Shown in pieces: positions 23,441-34,552 of a DNA stretch of 64,000 nt (its first letter is position 1; every line of letters begins with the position of its first letter). The translations under genes and the position numbers were made by a program. Origin of the DNA: Heterodera schachtii. Taxonomy: Eukaryota > Nematoda > Chromadorea > Rhabditida > Heteroderidae. The notes beneath the pieces were generated by a model that was not told the DNA's origin, searched no databases, and was given only the letters and a program-made list of their open reading frames with translations. Location: contig SIJG01000098.1 of NCBI GenBank assembly GCA_023374025.1, positions 62,001-126,000 of the forward strand, in the 5' to 3' direction.

Positions 23441-26400
23441 TAAAAATAAATAGAAGGCCTCAATTAAAAAATTCTATAAATTCATGTATTAAAATGATTT
23501 TTCTCTTTCTTGACAAAATATTGGTTTATGAATTTTTTCAAAAAATTCCAACCAATTTTCAGAAAATTTTGGTCCATATTTTCGTATTTTTTGTCCAATT
23601 TCAGCGTTTTTGTCCATATTTCGTCCATATTTTGGATTTTTTTTGTCCATATAAATCCGGTCCCTAGTAATGACATTGAAGGACCTTAAGCACCCCACAT
23701 TGACAGACAAAAGCACTTTATTGAAAAAGCATTACGAATTTTGGTGACAGAGTCAATCCGTAATTATGCTGTAATTATAGAGCTGGCATGGCCTACATGT
23801 AAATTTTTCTTATTTTAAGTAAGGTATATACAATTTTTTGATGGAAAACGGCTAAATTGGCGACGCTATTTTAAGACTTCCAATTTTTGGCTCCGTTTTT
23901 TCCAAAATTCCCCACTCCATTTGTGGACATGGGATACCAACGGAAATTGAACCCACCACTGCAAACGCAGCAGTAGTCTCAATCATTTTGCTATCGTTAC
24001 TGTTTTAGAAAATTCGTAAATTTTTTGGAATTTATAGGCAATTAAAGGGGGGATGTAATACAATAATATAGCCTTTTTTCAGAGTGAATTCGCCGCACCG
24101 CCCGGGGAAAACGATTCGTCGCCGGATTGGGGCGAAATGGGTGACCCACTGTATTGGAGTGACATATTTTACACCAAAGAAAAGGCGCAAAAAGAATATG
24201 ACGATATTATGGAGAGTAAGGAAAAAAACTGTCGTAAAAGTTAGAATTTTAGGGACAGAAATTACCATATTTGCTGTATTTGAACCCTCCCCCCTGAATT
24301 AGACCCCCCCCCCCTAATTACATCCCCCCTATTGAGGGGGGTTGTAAAATAGAATCCCCGGGGGTTCTATTACAGTAAATGGGAAACAAAATATTTCTTA
24401 GATTTAAGTTTCAGGATTTCCAAAAATAAAAAGAATTTCCACCTCTCTCCAAATTATTTTTTCGGATAATTTATACGTTTATATGGGAAATAAGCTGATT
24501 GCTTAACAAAACGCTTAAAAATATAATTTTTTGAGCCTAAAAATGCAAAAAGGATGGGTGCCCTTTCCATAATTTAATTACCTATTTAATTAAGGCTGCG
24601 CCCAATGTGTACAGAAAACGCCTGAAAAGTCGACGACAAAAAATCGCAGGAAAAGACAGGCTGCCGAACATTTTAACAAATGGACCAAATTTCCCATTGC
24701 AATTCGCCTCAACAAGGACGAAAGTAATTGAAATGATTGGGTTTAAAGCGATACAGTAACTACAGACTGAATCGGTCGATCTTTGATTGGTCTGTTTCGG
24801 CTTTTTGTCAATCTGTTTTCCAGCTTTATCCAAAAAATAAAAATAAATTTGAACATACGTTAAATAGGGGGGGGGGGGGGAGGCGGTTAGGGGTTACGAA
24901 CGAAGGCTAGGGGGAGGGGTGGGAAACAGAACAAAATTTCGCCGCCGAAATTAAAAAATTAAATTAGAAAAAATTTTAGAATTTTTATAATAAAAATTCA
25001 AGAAAAAATTTTAGAAAATTTTTCTGATTTATCAGAAAAGTTCTGATTTGAGGGTAGTGGAACAATTTTGTTGTGATTTTTCTAAAAATTTCTCAGAAAT
25101 TTGAATTTTTATGGCATAATGTCACTATTTTATAAGAAAATATAAAATTTGTGGCAAAATTTGGTCATTTTTGGACAAAAATCTGTTAAGAAATCACATT
25201 AAAAATCATGAAATTTTTATGGCGGGGTCTGTGGGCGCCGCCGGACTCAAAAAATTCACTGTTTTCTTGAAAAGTCGTCTTAGAATCTTAAAATTTAGAA
25301 AATATTTTGTACAAAATCTGTTAATAAATTGCACTCAATTTAAAAAAAGTTTCCCGACCGCGCCTGTCGGCACCGCCGGACCCACCCCCTCCCCCCCCCC
25401 ACGTTCTTCAAAAATCTTTTTGGAGAAAAGCGCCGCAAAAAAATTCTTAAAAATCTGATTTTTTGGGCCCTATCTTCTGAATTTGAAAAATTTTCGATCC
25501 GAACCCTTTGTCTTACATGAGACATCCCTTGAAATCGTATCGTTTGAATTGACAAATTTTCTTTGATTTTGTTTTAGTTGCTGAAGCTCAAATTAATGGA
25601 AGAAGAGAAGCGATCGAGCAAGGCATGATGCTTGTCATGTATGTGCTGTGTTTTTATTAAAATGATACAAAAAATAATTTTTCTTAAATTTTTGAAAATT
25701 TGCTTGGTGCCTAAGGAATTTCTAAAAAATTGAATGTATACTTTAAATTTTGTAATTTTCCACAACAAAGCAATTTTTTTTTTGTTTTGCGCTATTTCAA
25801 AAATTTTGGTGGAACGAAGGGGACCACCGGGACGAAACCCAACTCGTACTAGGCCAACGCGTACTGCCCCAACTCTAGTTTTTCGACAAAAAAATCATAA
25901 CTTCTATCAAGGCTGACCAAATTTAACATTCTTGGGATCATTCAATAGCCCTTAAACAGTACGAGTTGGGCCGTATGAGTTGGCCTAGTACGAGTTGGGT
26001 TTTTCCCGGACCACCGGCGGTGCTAACAAGAAATTTGACAATGTTGACCCGATTTCCTAAAAGGTTTTCACCAAACATTTTTTCACAGGAAGGACACATG
26101 CATAAATTACACGCTTGACACCAAAAATGAGGCGGACGAAGGCATTGAAGTGATTGATGAGGGTGGTAAAAGTTGGTCCCCTGTTGGGAGAACTGGCGCA
26201 AAATGGCAACGAATTTCGCTGGGCTGGAACAGTGTTTGTGTCTATAATTAATAAATAGCGAAAAAATAAATTAGGCATATTCCGTTTTTTAATGAAAAAC
26301 CAGTGGCTAATTTTTTTTTGTGTTATGCTTGTTGATTGTTAAAGATTATCAGTGAATTCATAATTGCAGAAAGGCACGGCTGGCCATGAGCTTTTGCATG

Positions 26401-29400
26401 CGCTCGGAATTGAACATGAACAGCAGCGTGACGATGCATTTTACTTTATCAAACTCAATCCAAATAATGACAATGTTGGCACACATACACATATATATAA
26501 CATTATATATATAGATTAGAAAAAGAAAAATATAATTTAATTAGATGTAAACGTAGAAAAAAAAATGAATATATATTTCTAAATTTTCACCTTTCATAGA
26601 CTTGGATTGATCCGTTGAAGAAAACCGACAATTTTGGCTTTCCCTACGACTTTGACTCGGTTATGCATTACCCGGCTCGTATTAAATCTGGGTAATTTAT
26701 AATACATCGAGAGAAACAGAAATAAAGAGCGAGAGAGAAAGAAAGCGAGGAGTTCGGTTTAGGGATTAGTCAAAATTGATGTGTTTCATGTTCGGGAACC
26801 ACCAAAAACCCGGGAATAAGTTTTCACCATTTATTATCCTCAAAAAATCAAATTATTTTTTTTTTGAAACCCAAGGTGATCTCCCAATTGTTTTTTAACA
26901 AAATTCAAAAATACACATTTTTAAAGTGGCGCCATTGTTTCTCTCATTACTTGGCCATTAAAACAAAAAAATTCGCAAGAACTTATGGAAAACGCGTCAT
27001 TGAATTAATATTTATTTTTAAAATACAAAATTTTCTGGCGTAAAATATATTGTAGTGGACAAGAACAAAACTAAATAAAAAATGCTTGTGTTCTGAATTC
27101 GTCAAATTTACTGACGCATTTTCCGCTGGTCGTTTTTTTGATCACGATCCCTTTACCATAGTCACCCTTCTAATCAGTTGATGAGCATTAATTTTAATTC
27201 CCAGCTACTATAACATGATCACAATGGGCCGCTTTTACCAACGAACAATTGGCCAAGATGAAAGGCTTTCATTCAGAGATTCGGCAATAATCAATCATAT
27301 TTATTGTAAAGGTGCGGTTACTGTACGACAGGAATTTTTAAATTCTTTTATTTGGCTACAGATTATTGTAATGAGACGAAAAATGACTGCCAAAATGGAG
27401 GCTATCCAAACCCAAAACACTGCAATGAATGCCTTTGTCCAGGAGGTTATGCCGGTGCACATTGCGAACAGTTGGAATTGAGTTACTCAAAAATGAAAAA
27501 TTGAAAATTCTGGAATTTTTTAAAATAAAAACGAAAAATTAAGAAATTCAGACCCGGAAGAAAAAATAATATATATTTGTATGTGTTTGTTTTTACGGTT
27601 TTGCGTTAACAATTAATTGTTCGGGACTTTTGGACTAATAGACTGTCAACTAGGAACAAACAGTCATCTGGGTCCTTGAGAGAAAATTATTTTCGGTAAA
27701 TAAATAAAATATTTTATATTTAGATAAAACAAAGTATACCGTATGAATTTGTAAATGTTATGATTAGGGATGCGATTTTTAGATTTTTACATATTTTTTT
27801 CCTGAGCTCCCCGTGGCCTGAAACGCACGAAAAACATGTTTTTTTGGGCTGTTGTTAAGCTACTTTTCGAGTTATTAGCACCTATTTTCTAGGTTTTTAT
27901 TTTTAGCACCTAAAAACCTAAAAAAATTTTAAAAAACTTATTTTCACCTATTTTGGCGTTTTGCCCAAAATTTGTTAACAAAAATGCAATAAAAGGAAAA
28001 ATAGACCCCCTAAGAATCGACCCAAAATTTTTTTTTAAAAATACGCCCCTAAGAATCGACACGAAAATTTTCAAAAATATACCCCTGAGAAATGAAAAAT
28101 TTCTCAAAAATTCATCTCTAAAATTTATTTGTTTATTTTCTTGACGAGAATTCTTGATTTTGAAATTATGTATCTCATTCATGATATGGCATAATATTTT
28201 TGCTTTTTGAAGAAAATTTTCGATTTTACACGCCCTAAATCTGGAACTTTTTGGCACCTATTTTCCCATTTTTCGCACCTATTTTGGGGGTTTTTTAGAA
28301 TCTAAAACCTACCTTTTTTGGCAGTTTTTAGCACCTAAAAATCGCATCCCTAGTTATGATTCCATATTGGTAATTGTTTAGATCAGAATTGTGTTGATCT
28401 GAGTGGCACGCCCAACCATTTGGAGGCGGATTGGCAAATTCGTGAACTGAAGCCCAAATTAAAGTGTACGGGTGCCGAAATGTGCAGCTGCCATTGGCAA
28501 ATTAAGGCAAAAAATCGTAAAAATGATTTATTGTAAAAAAATAATTTTAAGCCAAAAAAAGGAGAAAAAGCGATCATTAAACTTAACACATTGGATGGGA
28601 AGGCACTCAGTTGCGCCGGGATTTGCGGCACGAAGCATGTCGAGATCAAATACCGTAAAGACAAACGAGCACGCGGTACTGTAACATGGACGGTAAAAAA
28701 CAAAAAGCGGCAATAAATCGTTGGCGTAAAAACAAAATGCCAATGCATTCAAATATAAAACAAGGTATCTTAACTGTGATCAAAATACTAATCAAACGTT
28801 AAAACACCTAAATCCATTTCAATGCAGTCAAAACAAGTATTTTTTAGAGTTTCTTGAGTTAAAATTGATCTACAATATTGGAAGTTTTTTGCATGTATTT
28901 TAAAAATGCTTCTTCAGGATTAGAGGCATGAGAATAGTACGCCAAAATGAGAGAGAAAGAAAAGGAAAATTTTCATTTCCCTATAATTTTTAGTGAGCCT
29001 TATTTTTATAAAAATCTTCTATATCATTCGATGCAGAATTTTTTTCTCTATCTCAGAGTTCCCAAGTTTTTTTTTCAAAATAAGACAAAATGGCTCAAAA
29101 ACTAAGATTCGGACCCCAAAAATAAGATTTATCTAAAACTAAATAGTAGCGTAAAGGAAACGCAATAAAAACATGAAAAATAGACTTAAAACAATTTTAT
29201 TAGCGGAAAAACCAGGGCTGCCAACTGAAATTTTTCAAAATCAGCATTTGGCCGACAAAAATCAGCATTTTGAAAAATTTTTGAGATTTTTTTGGCCAAT
29301 TTTTTATGAAAAAATAAGTTTTGGAAGGCACAGCGGTGCCGATAGACGCCGACGGAGAAAAATAGAAATGTTAATCATTTTTAACAAATTTTCACTGAAA

Positions 29401-32400
29401 TTTAGAGCATTACACTCAAGAAAACGAAATAAAAACGCAATTTTTTCAAAATCGAATAATTCAAATATTCGCTCAAAAAAATGATATATAATTCAAAACA
29501 GTTATTCGTTTTGTAGTTTTTTTTCAAATCCACGAATAAGCAAAAAATAAGGAGGTCGTGCCAAAAAAGGACAAATCTTCGAAAAAAGGACATTTTAGCT
29601 TTGTAAGATCCGGGCCCTCAAAAGAAGGAAATCTTAGAAAAAAGGACACTTGGGAACTCTGCTCTATCTTAATGCTAAATTGTTATGGATTTAACAAGCA
29701 GAAAAAAAGTTAAACAGAGTGAAGTAAATATTGTTTTTTTTTTTACATTTTTAGTAATGAAGAGATAGCACGTCAAAATGAGGGGGAAAGTGGGAAAGAA
29801 AAAAGAAACGATGAGATAGTGCAAGACTTTCTCTGTATAGTTGTTGGCATTTTGTTTTTTGCGCCAACGATTTATTGCCGCTCTTGTTTCTTTTTTACCC
29901 TCCATGGTAATCATTCGGCCAACAAAAAAAAATTTGGTGGCGGAAACCCCCGAAACAGACTTTTTAAAAACAACAACCTCAAAAAACCATAACATTCTAT
30001 ACCCTAGAAAACGGTGCCGTCGCCCAATTCTCTCCCAACGGCGGTCCGGTTTCCCCCCCCCCCCCCCAAAAAAAAATCGAAAAATTCCATACATGCAATG
30101 CCTAAAAGTTCGTTTCCAATTTCAGGTGCCCTGCTTTGCTGTGCCAATGACATCCTTCAGCAAAATATTTCGCGCAATTGGATCGAGGCAGAGGAAGCGG
30201 ACGTGGACATAATCATTTCCGCCCGTTTCGCCACCACTGATGCTACGGAAATATTTGCGCTCACCTATGAGACTGGTGAGTCAGTATAAATAGACGTTTT
30301 TGCGAAGCGGTTTCAACGCTGAATTTGCGACTGATGGTCTTTTGCCTTTTCAAAAATGACTTTTGCGGCACGCTTTTTCCAAAAAACTTTTGTGGGGAGC
30401 GGCGGCGCCGATAGGCGGGCACCGCCAGGGAAAATTTTGAAAATTATGAAGTGTGATTTGTTAACAGATAAATTTTGATGAGCCATTTTATTAAGAAAAA
30501 ATATGAATTTTTGGTGGCCGGCTGTGTCGAAAGGCCGCCGGGGAAATTTGGAAATTTCAATGATTTTGTAAGAAAATTTGTTAAAATTTTCAATATTTTT
30601 CTTCCTCTTTTGCAGGCAACCACCTAAAAATATGTTTAAATTCGTCTCGCAAAAAAATTAACAGTTAAAATGATTTTTTTCTTAATAAGAATTTTTCACG
30701 TAAGAAGCATGTCATACCATACACTTATGCATATTTAAGTACAAAAAAATCATTGCGTAATTTAAAAACCAAATTGTAAAATAATTTTAATTTAAATTGG
30801 ATAATATGTATCAGTCAGGCCCGTATCCAGAAAAATTCCGGTGAGGACACCCGGAGTTTTTTTTTCCACCAGTATTATTTGCAAAATTTTCAGCGTCGGA
30901 GGCACAAAAAACAGGAATTATTAGAGGTTTTGCTTTGCACCGAAAAATCGCAAATTTTGCCATTTTGGGCTCAACTTTTAAAAAAATAATGGTTAAATTG
31001 GGGCCCTGGCAGTTCCGATGGGCGCCGCCGGCAAAAAAAATTTTGGAAAACTTAATGCAATATGATAAAAAAAGGTGCAAAATTCCAAACATTTAATTGC
31101 CCAACAACAGCAGAAATTGATTTAATTAACATTTTTCAGTCGGCGCCAAACTGTTGCCCTCTTGCGCCTGTACCAACCCGCACTTGCTTTTTGATCCGAA
31201 AAGAAATCCGGGCTATGTATGCCGCCGCCCTTGTAAGAGCAACTCGACATGCAATACGACGATTAGTGGATGTACGATAGGCTTTTTAGCGGTAAGAAAG
31301 ATTGTTGTGGAATTTAGACTTACAAAAAAGCGAAATATTTAAATAAATCATTTAAGAAAAAAAAATGCAAAAATATTTTTAAGGAATGTTGATCAAAAAT
31401 ATGAAATTATAGCCACAAAAAAAATTGTATGCACATTATAACTAGAGTTATAAATTATATGCATTAAAAAAAAGCCAATTATGCACTAAAAATCAATCAA
31501 ATATGTCTTAAAAACTCGAAAAATGCCCAAATATGGACTAAAATATGCCTTAAAAACTGCAAAAAAATGGCTTTTAAATCTCAAAAAAAAATGCCAAAAA
31601 TTGTGTAAAAATTAACAATTGACTTTCAAAGCATCAAAACAATGGCTAAAGAGCATCGTTTTTTATAGAATTGCAAAAATAAAATTTAATTTTCATTATT
31701 TACATCATAGATGGAAAAGGGGGGGGGGGGTCGACCCCCCCCCCCCCCCTCCTTCGCCCGCAAGGTGCCCCAAAATGGGGGACCCCTTCGCATCGATGTG
31801 GGGGGCCGGTGTAAAAGAGGTGGGGGGGCCGGTGTAAAAGAGGTGGGGGGGGGGTCGCCGGCGAAGGGGAAAAGAGGGAAATTTTTGAAAAATTTGGCTA
31901 TTTTCTTAACAAAATTCATTAAAATTCTGAAAATTTTTGCCCGGCGGCGCCTATCGGCACCGCCGGCCCCCCAAAAATCCTATTTTTTCTTAAAAAATTA
32001 GCCCAAAATCTCAAAAATTTGGTCATTTTTTAGACAAAATCAGCTAATAAATAGCATTAAAATTACAAAAAATTTCCGGCGGCGCCTATCGGCGCCGCCG
32101 AACCCCCCCCCCCGTCCCCAAAAAGTTTTTTCAAAAGCGCGCCGCAAAAAACCGTTTTTAAAAAAAAAAGAAAGTCGTCGCATGTCAAAAAATCGCAAAA
32201 AATTGGCAGTTTTTAGTGAAAATCTGTTAACAAATTGCACTGAAATTTTCAAAAAATTTTCCCGGCGGCGCCTACCGGCACCGCCGGCCCCCCTTTTCGC
32301 GAAATTTTCTTGAAAAAAACCCACCGAAAAAAAGGTCACCGATTTACATGGCCGGGACCCCTTCGCAAAAATTTTGGTTGACCCCCCCCCCCCCCCCCTT

Positions 32401-33287
32401 TTCCATGTATGATTTACATATGCAATCTCGATTTTTTAATTTTTTTTTTTTTTAAAAATATTTTTTATTAACAATTTTTTCCAGAAGTTTTTATTCAAGA
32501 TTTTCAATTTTAAGAAAAGTTTTTTTTTTTGCATTTTTCTTGTGAAAATTTAAAATTTTCAAAAAAAATTTTGAAAATAGCGATTTTTGGAAAAATTTTC
32601 GAAATACTTGCTAAATTTTATCATAAATTTCAAGAAATAATTGCTGAAATTTTTTTTTAATTTTTTTTTTCAAATTCTTATAAAAAATTCTAAGATTTTT
32701 TCTCTTTTTTTTTTGCGGCTAAATTTTTCTCGTCCCCAAAATTATTCACCAATTGGGCTGTATTCAAAAATAACAGAGAATTTTGGGTCTGTGGAGTCGC
32801 CGCCGATACGTTTTCAAATCGTTTTCTTTCAAATTCCAATTTAGTTCAATGACAACGTGGTGCAGAATAAGACTGACTGCCATCCAGTGCACATTGCTTG
32901 TCGCGTGAGTTTGTAACTGTAATTTGTTAGGCTGCCATTTCATTTTTGGTAAATATTTATACAAATTTTCGGCGAAAAAAAAAACAAAAACAAACAAAAA
33001 AACACATTGATACTCCTAAAAAGAAGTTTTTTTCTTTAAAAAAAATGCATAACTAAAAATGATTAATCAAATTTTAGTTACACATATTTTGGGATTTTTG
33101 TACCAATTTTTGCGGGGTTTTTTTTGTAATTTTTTTTTCACAGAAACGTGAAGGCAGCGCGGAAAGCTTCTGGTATTACTGGCAGCAAAAAGACATTGAG
33201 CCGATGCGCATTGAAGAAATTCATTGTGTGGCATGTGATCCAGAAAAGGACAAAGGCTGTAAATTTATACCCTGCAACAAATTTTAA
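18807..33287 (+). CDS. Secreted astacin metalloprotease with large novel N-terminal region, EGF and CUB
   Basis: 25 exons splice to 3306 nt (1101 aa) with phases matching at each junction: 18807-18829, 19022-19125, 19172-19298, 19354-19560, 19614-19687, 19940-20103, 20677-20915, 21381-21584, 21795-21942, 22332-22544, 22873-23022, 24083-24215, 24595-24723, 25578-25638, 26089-26239, 26370-26474, 26600-26691, 27205-27311, 27362-27481, 28382-28506, 28552-28675, 30126-30275, 31140-31291, 32845-32904, 33144-33287. A signal peptide (MNKWLALVVLIALISALDSA) leads. Residues about 85-550 are unrecognised and look like two diverged repeats (CY... to TAPN-CD). A furin-like RRKR (613-616) precedes the catalytic domain: HELLHALGIEHEQQR (zinc ligands His715, 719, 725), Met-turn SVMHYP. 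An EGF-like module (813-845), a CUB domain (about 852-985) and a Cys-rich tail follow. Introns 4 and 20 use GC donors. Predicted extracellular protease; substrate unknown. Confidence 0.85.
20104..20192. repeat. 46-bp tandem duplication starting at a splice donor
   Basis: GTGGGTATACTGTAATGAGG and the following bases occur twice with a 46-bp period; the first copy begins at the donor of astacin exon 6. It duplicates a donor-like sequence inside the intron. Confidence 0.8.
23031..23666. mobile_element. Non-autonomous hAT element at a splice donor (TSD GTAATGAC)
   Basis: Direct repeats GTAATGAC at 23023-23030 and 23667-23674 flank TAGGGACCGGATTT...AAATCCGGTCCCTA. The left repeat is exactly the first eight bases of astacin intron 11. 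The interior is AT-rich with TCCATATTT phrases and a poly-T tract of about 40. Confidence 0.9.
24868..24882. repeat. Poly-G tract in astacin intron 13
   Basis: A run of about 14 G followed by AGGCGG. Similar G or C tracts occur at 31720-31750, 32380-32400 and 40107-40120, typically within repeat elements. Confidence 0.8.
25205..25450. repeat. GC-hairpin repeat units in astacin intron 13
   Basis: Two units carry GGGCGCCGCCGG and CGCGCCTGTCGGCACCGCCGG followed by AAATCTTTTTGGAGAAAAGCG. This is the GC-hairpin module found also inside the hAT elements at 2751, 38824 and 42469. Confidence 0.6.
25830..26008. mobile_element. Short inverted-repeat element with ACCCAACTCGTACTA ends (TSD GACCACCG)
   Basis: Ends GGACGAAACCCAACTCGTAC and GTACGAGTTGGGTTTTTCCCG are inverted; GACCACCG occurs on both sides (25822-25829 and 26009-26016). 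It lies in astacin intron 14. Confidence 0.7.
27765..28352. mobile_element. Non-autonomous hAT element (TSD GTTATGAT)
   Basis: Direct repeats GTTATGAT at 27757-27764 and 28353-28360 flank TAGGGATGCGATTTTTAG...CTAAAAATCGCATCCCTA. It lies in astacin intron 19, ending about 20 bp before the acceptor of exon 20. Confidence 0.9.
29054..29661. mobile_element. Non-autonomous hAT-like element (TSD CTCTATCT)
   Basis: Direct repeats CTCTATCT at 29046-29053 and 29662-29669 flank CAGAGTTCCCAAGT...ACTTGGGAACTCTG. The interior contains CAGGGCTGCCAAC and a GC hairpin near 29332, suggesting a second element nested within. Located in astacin intron 21. Confidence 0.85.
30355..30560. repeat. GC-hairpin repeat units in astacin intron 22
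   Basis: A GCGGCACGCTTTTTCC segment, then GGCGGCGCCGATAGGCGGGC, then GTTAACAGAT: the standard order of the GC-hairpin module, in the orientation opposite to 25340. Confidence 0.6.
31710..32406. mobile_element. Repeat element with G/C-tract ends and three GC hairpins
   Basis: Left end TGGAAAAGGGGGGGGGGG with GTCGACC and right end GGTTGACC plus a C tract plus TTTTCCA are inverted copies. Inside are hairpin modules near 31937, 32078 and 32265, each with a CAAAATCTGTTAACAAATTG-like flank. It sits in astacin intron 23. Target duplication unclear. Confidence 0.6.
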
Positions 33288-33905
33288 TTGGTTCGCGCAA
33301 TTCGCTGAAATGGATGTGTTCTTTTATGATAAGCCATCCCGAAAATTCCCGGCTGAAAATTAAGTGCCAAAAACGGGGGAAAATCAAATTTTGTTTTTTT
33401 CATAAATTTGTCCTTTATTTAAATGCTAATTACCTTTTTCATATGATAATTTTTATTTCATAAGACTGTGATTTTTAGGAAAGGGAAATAAAATTATTTT
33501 TTTAAGTTTTATTTTATTTCAAAAAATAGCTAAATAACGAGTTTTTTGGTCTAAATTATTTTGTCTTCTTAAGAAAAATTAATTGATCCTCTTATATAAA
33601 AAAAGCAAAAATTCTGCCATTTTATTCTAATAAATTTCTCAAAAATTAATAGCAAAAAAAGGATAAAAATATTTTATATTTCTAAAATTAATCACAGCCA
33701 TATTTATTAAAAAGCAATCATTAATTTTCTTTTTTTTTCAATTGATTCACAGTGCAATTTTTCACTATTTGATAAATTTATTTGAAACCATTAAATGTGC
33801 ACTGAATAAAACACTCATACAGTGAAATATTATACAAAATAGTGTACTATACCGTATCATCATGCAAATTTGTAATACAGTATACGAGCGAAATTCCTTC
33901 GGCTG
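33288..33905. other. AT-rich spacer, no gene seen
   Basis: Downstream of the astacin stop the sequence is AT-rich with short poly-A and poly-T runs and no supported ORF. Confidence 0.6.
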
Positions 33906-34135
33906 TCAATTTTGCTCGGCGTGTCCATCAAAATGATCGGCAACAATTCCATCGGCGGGTAATAGAGCATGAGAATTGATTGAATTCAATTGATCAAGAT
34001 CAGTGAGAATTGTCGGTGAAATCTGGCGACGCAATTTGTCCAAATAATCGTCATTGGTAAAGGACATGGCGAATGTTTGTCGCAAAAATTGGCCAAATTT
34101 GACGAGCCAAAACATCCCAAATTGGCTGAATATTA
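33906..34135 (-). pseudogene. F-box-like family, exon 3 fragment (E)
   Basis: The minus strand reads ISPTILTDLDQLNSINS and, nearer the 5' side, NIQPIWDVLARQ, matching exon 3 of subfamily 1 with frameshifts near 34065. No flanking exons remain. It abuts the LINE fragment at 34148. Confidence 0.75.
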
Positions 34136-34147
34136 AGGGATGAATTA

Positions 34148-34330
34148 CACTCAGGACTTATTTTCTAAATAAAATTCTTTCACAAAATTTTTAAATTTAG
34201 CTAAAGTTCCGATTTCCATAGCTGTTTTGGGTAAGAAATTCCACAGATTAATTGTACGAATAAAAAAGTTATTCCGAGATTTATTGCTGAATCTTTTATG
34301 TTTCTATTAATTCCGGTCTTCTCTGAATCC
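34148..34330 (-). pseudogene. 3' end of a non-LTR retrotransposon reverse transcriptase
   Basis: The minus strand encodes FFIRTINLWNFLPKTAMEI, then LAKFKNFVKEFYLENKS and a stop. The NxW-N-LP pattern near the C-terminus is characteristic of the last part of RTE/jockey-like LINE polyproteins. Only about 60 codons remain, between two F-box-like copies. Confidence 0.65.
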
Positions 34331-34501
34331 TGATTTCACACAACCATTTTAGAGGCACAAATTAACCATGAACAATCAATCAGCAGAAAACGCCATTCCC
34401 CATTATTTAATGTACGCATAATTATGGCCATTATTTTTGGCCAACAGACCATTTTAATCTTCCTTTTCTCATCCCTTTCAAATCCTGTCATTTTTTTTTG
34501 G

Positions 34502-34512
34502 GTATATAAAGA
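34502..34512 (+). promoter_or_regulatory. TATA box of F-box-like gene F
   Basis: GTATATAAAGA lies about 45 bp upstream of the ATG at 34553. The region 34380-34512 is repeated at 36066-36335, where it drives an orphan first exon. Confidence 0.65.
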
Positions 34513-34552
34513 GATCAAAAAGACTTTTTCATTCATAATACATATCGCAAAA

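Noticed and set aside
23667..23746. Apparent coding continuation (GTAATGACATTGAAGG...) after the hAT element, seeming to show an exon interrupted by a transposon
   Set aside because: Phase 0 joining of 23022 to 24083 keeps the whole gene in frame and 23023 is a good donor, so these bases are intron; the open frame ends after about 27 codons.
23925..23995. tRNA-like stretch on the minus strand (GGTGGGTTCAATTTCC)
   Set aside because: A B-box-like word is present but no acceptor or anticodon stem can be drawn; it is inside an astacin intron.
29675..30094. Minus-strand 139-codon ORF
   Set aside because: It overlaps repeat-derived intron sequence and homopolymers of the astacin gene and resembles no known protein.
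30014..30125. Upstream extension of astacin exon 22 in the same open frame (proline run)
   Set aside because: The frame crosses a C/A homopolymer and GC-hairpin debris; a good acceptor at 30125 with matching phase gives the CUB continuation instead.
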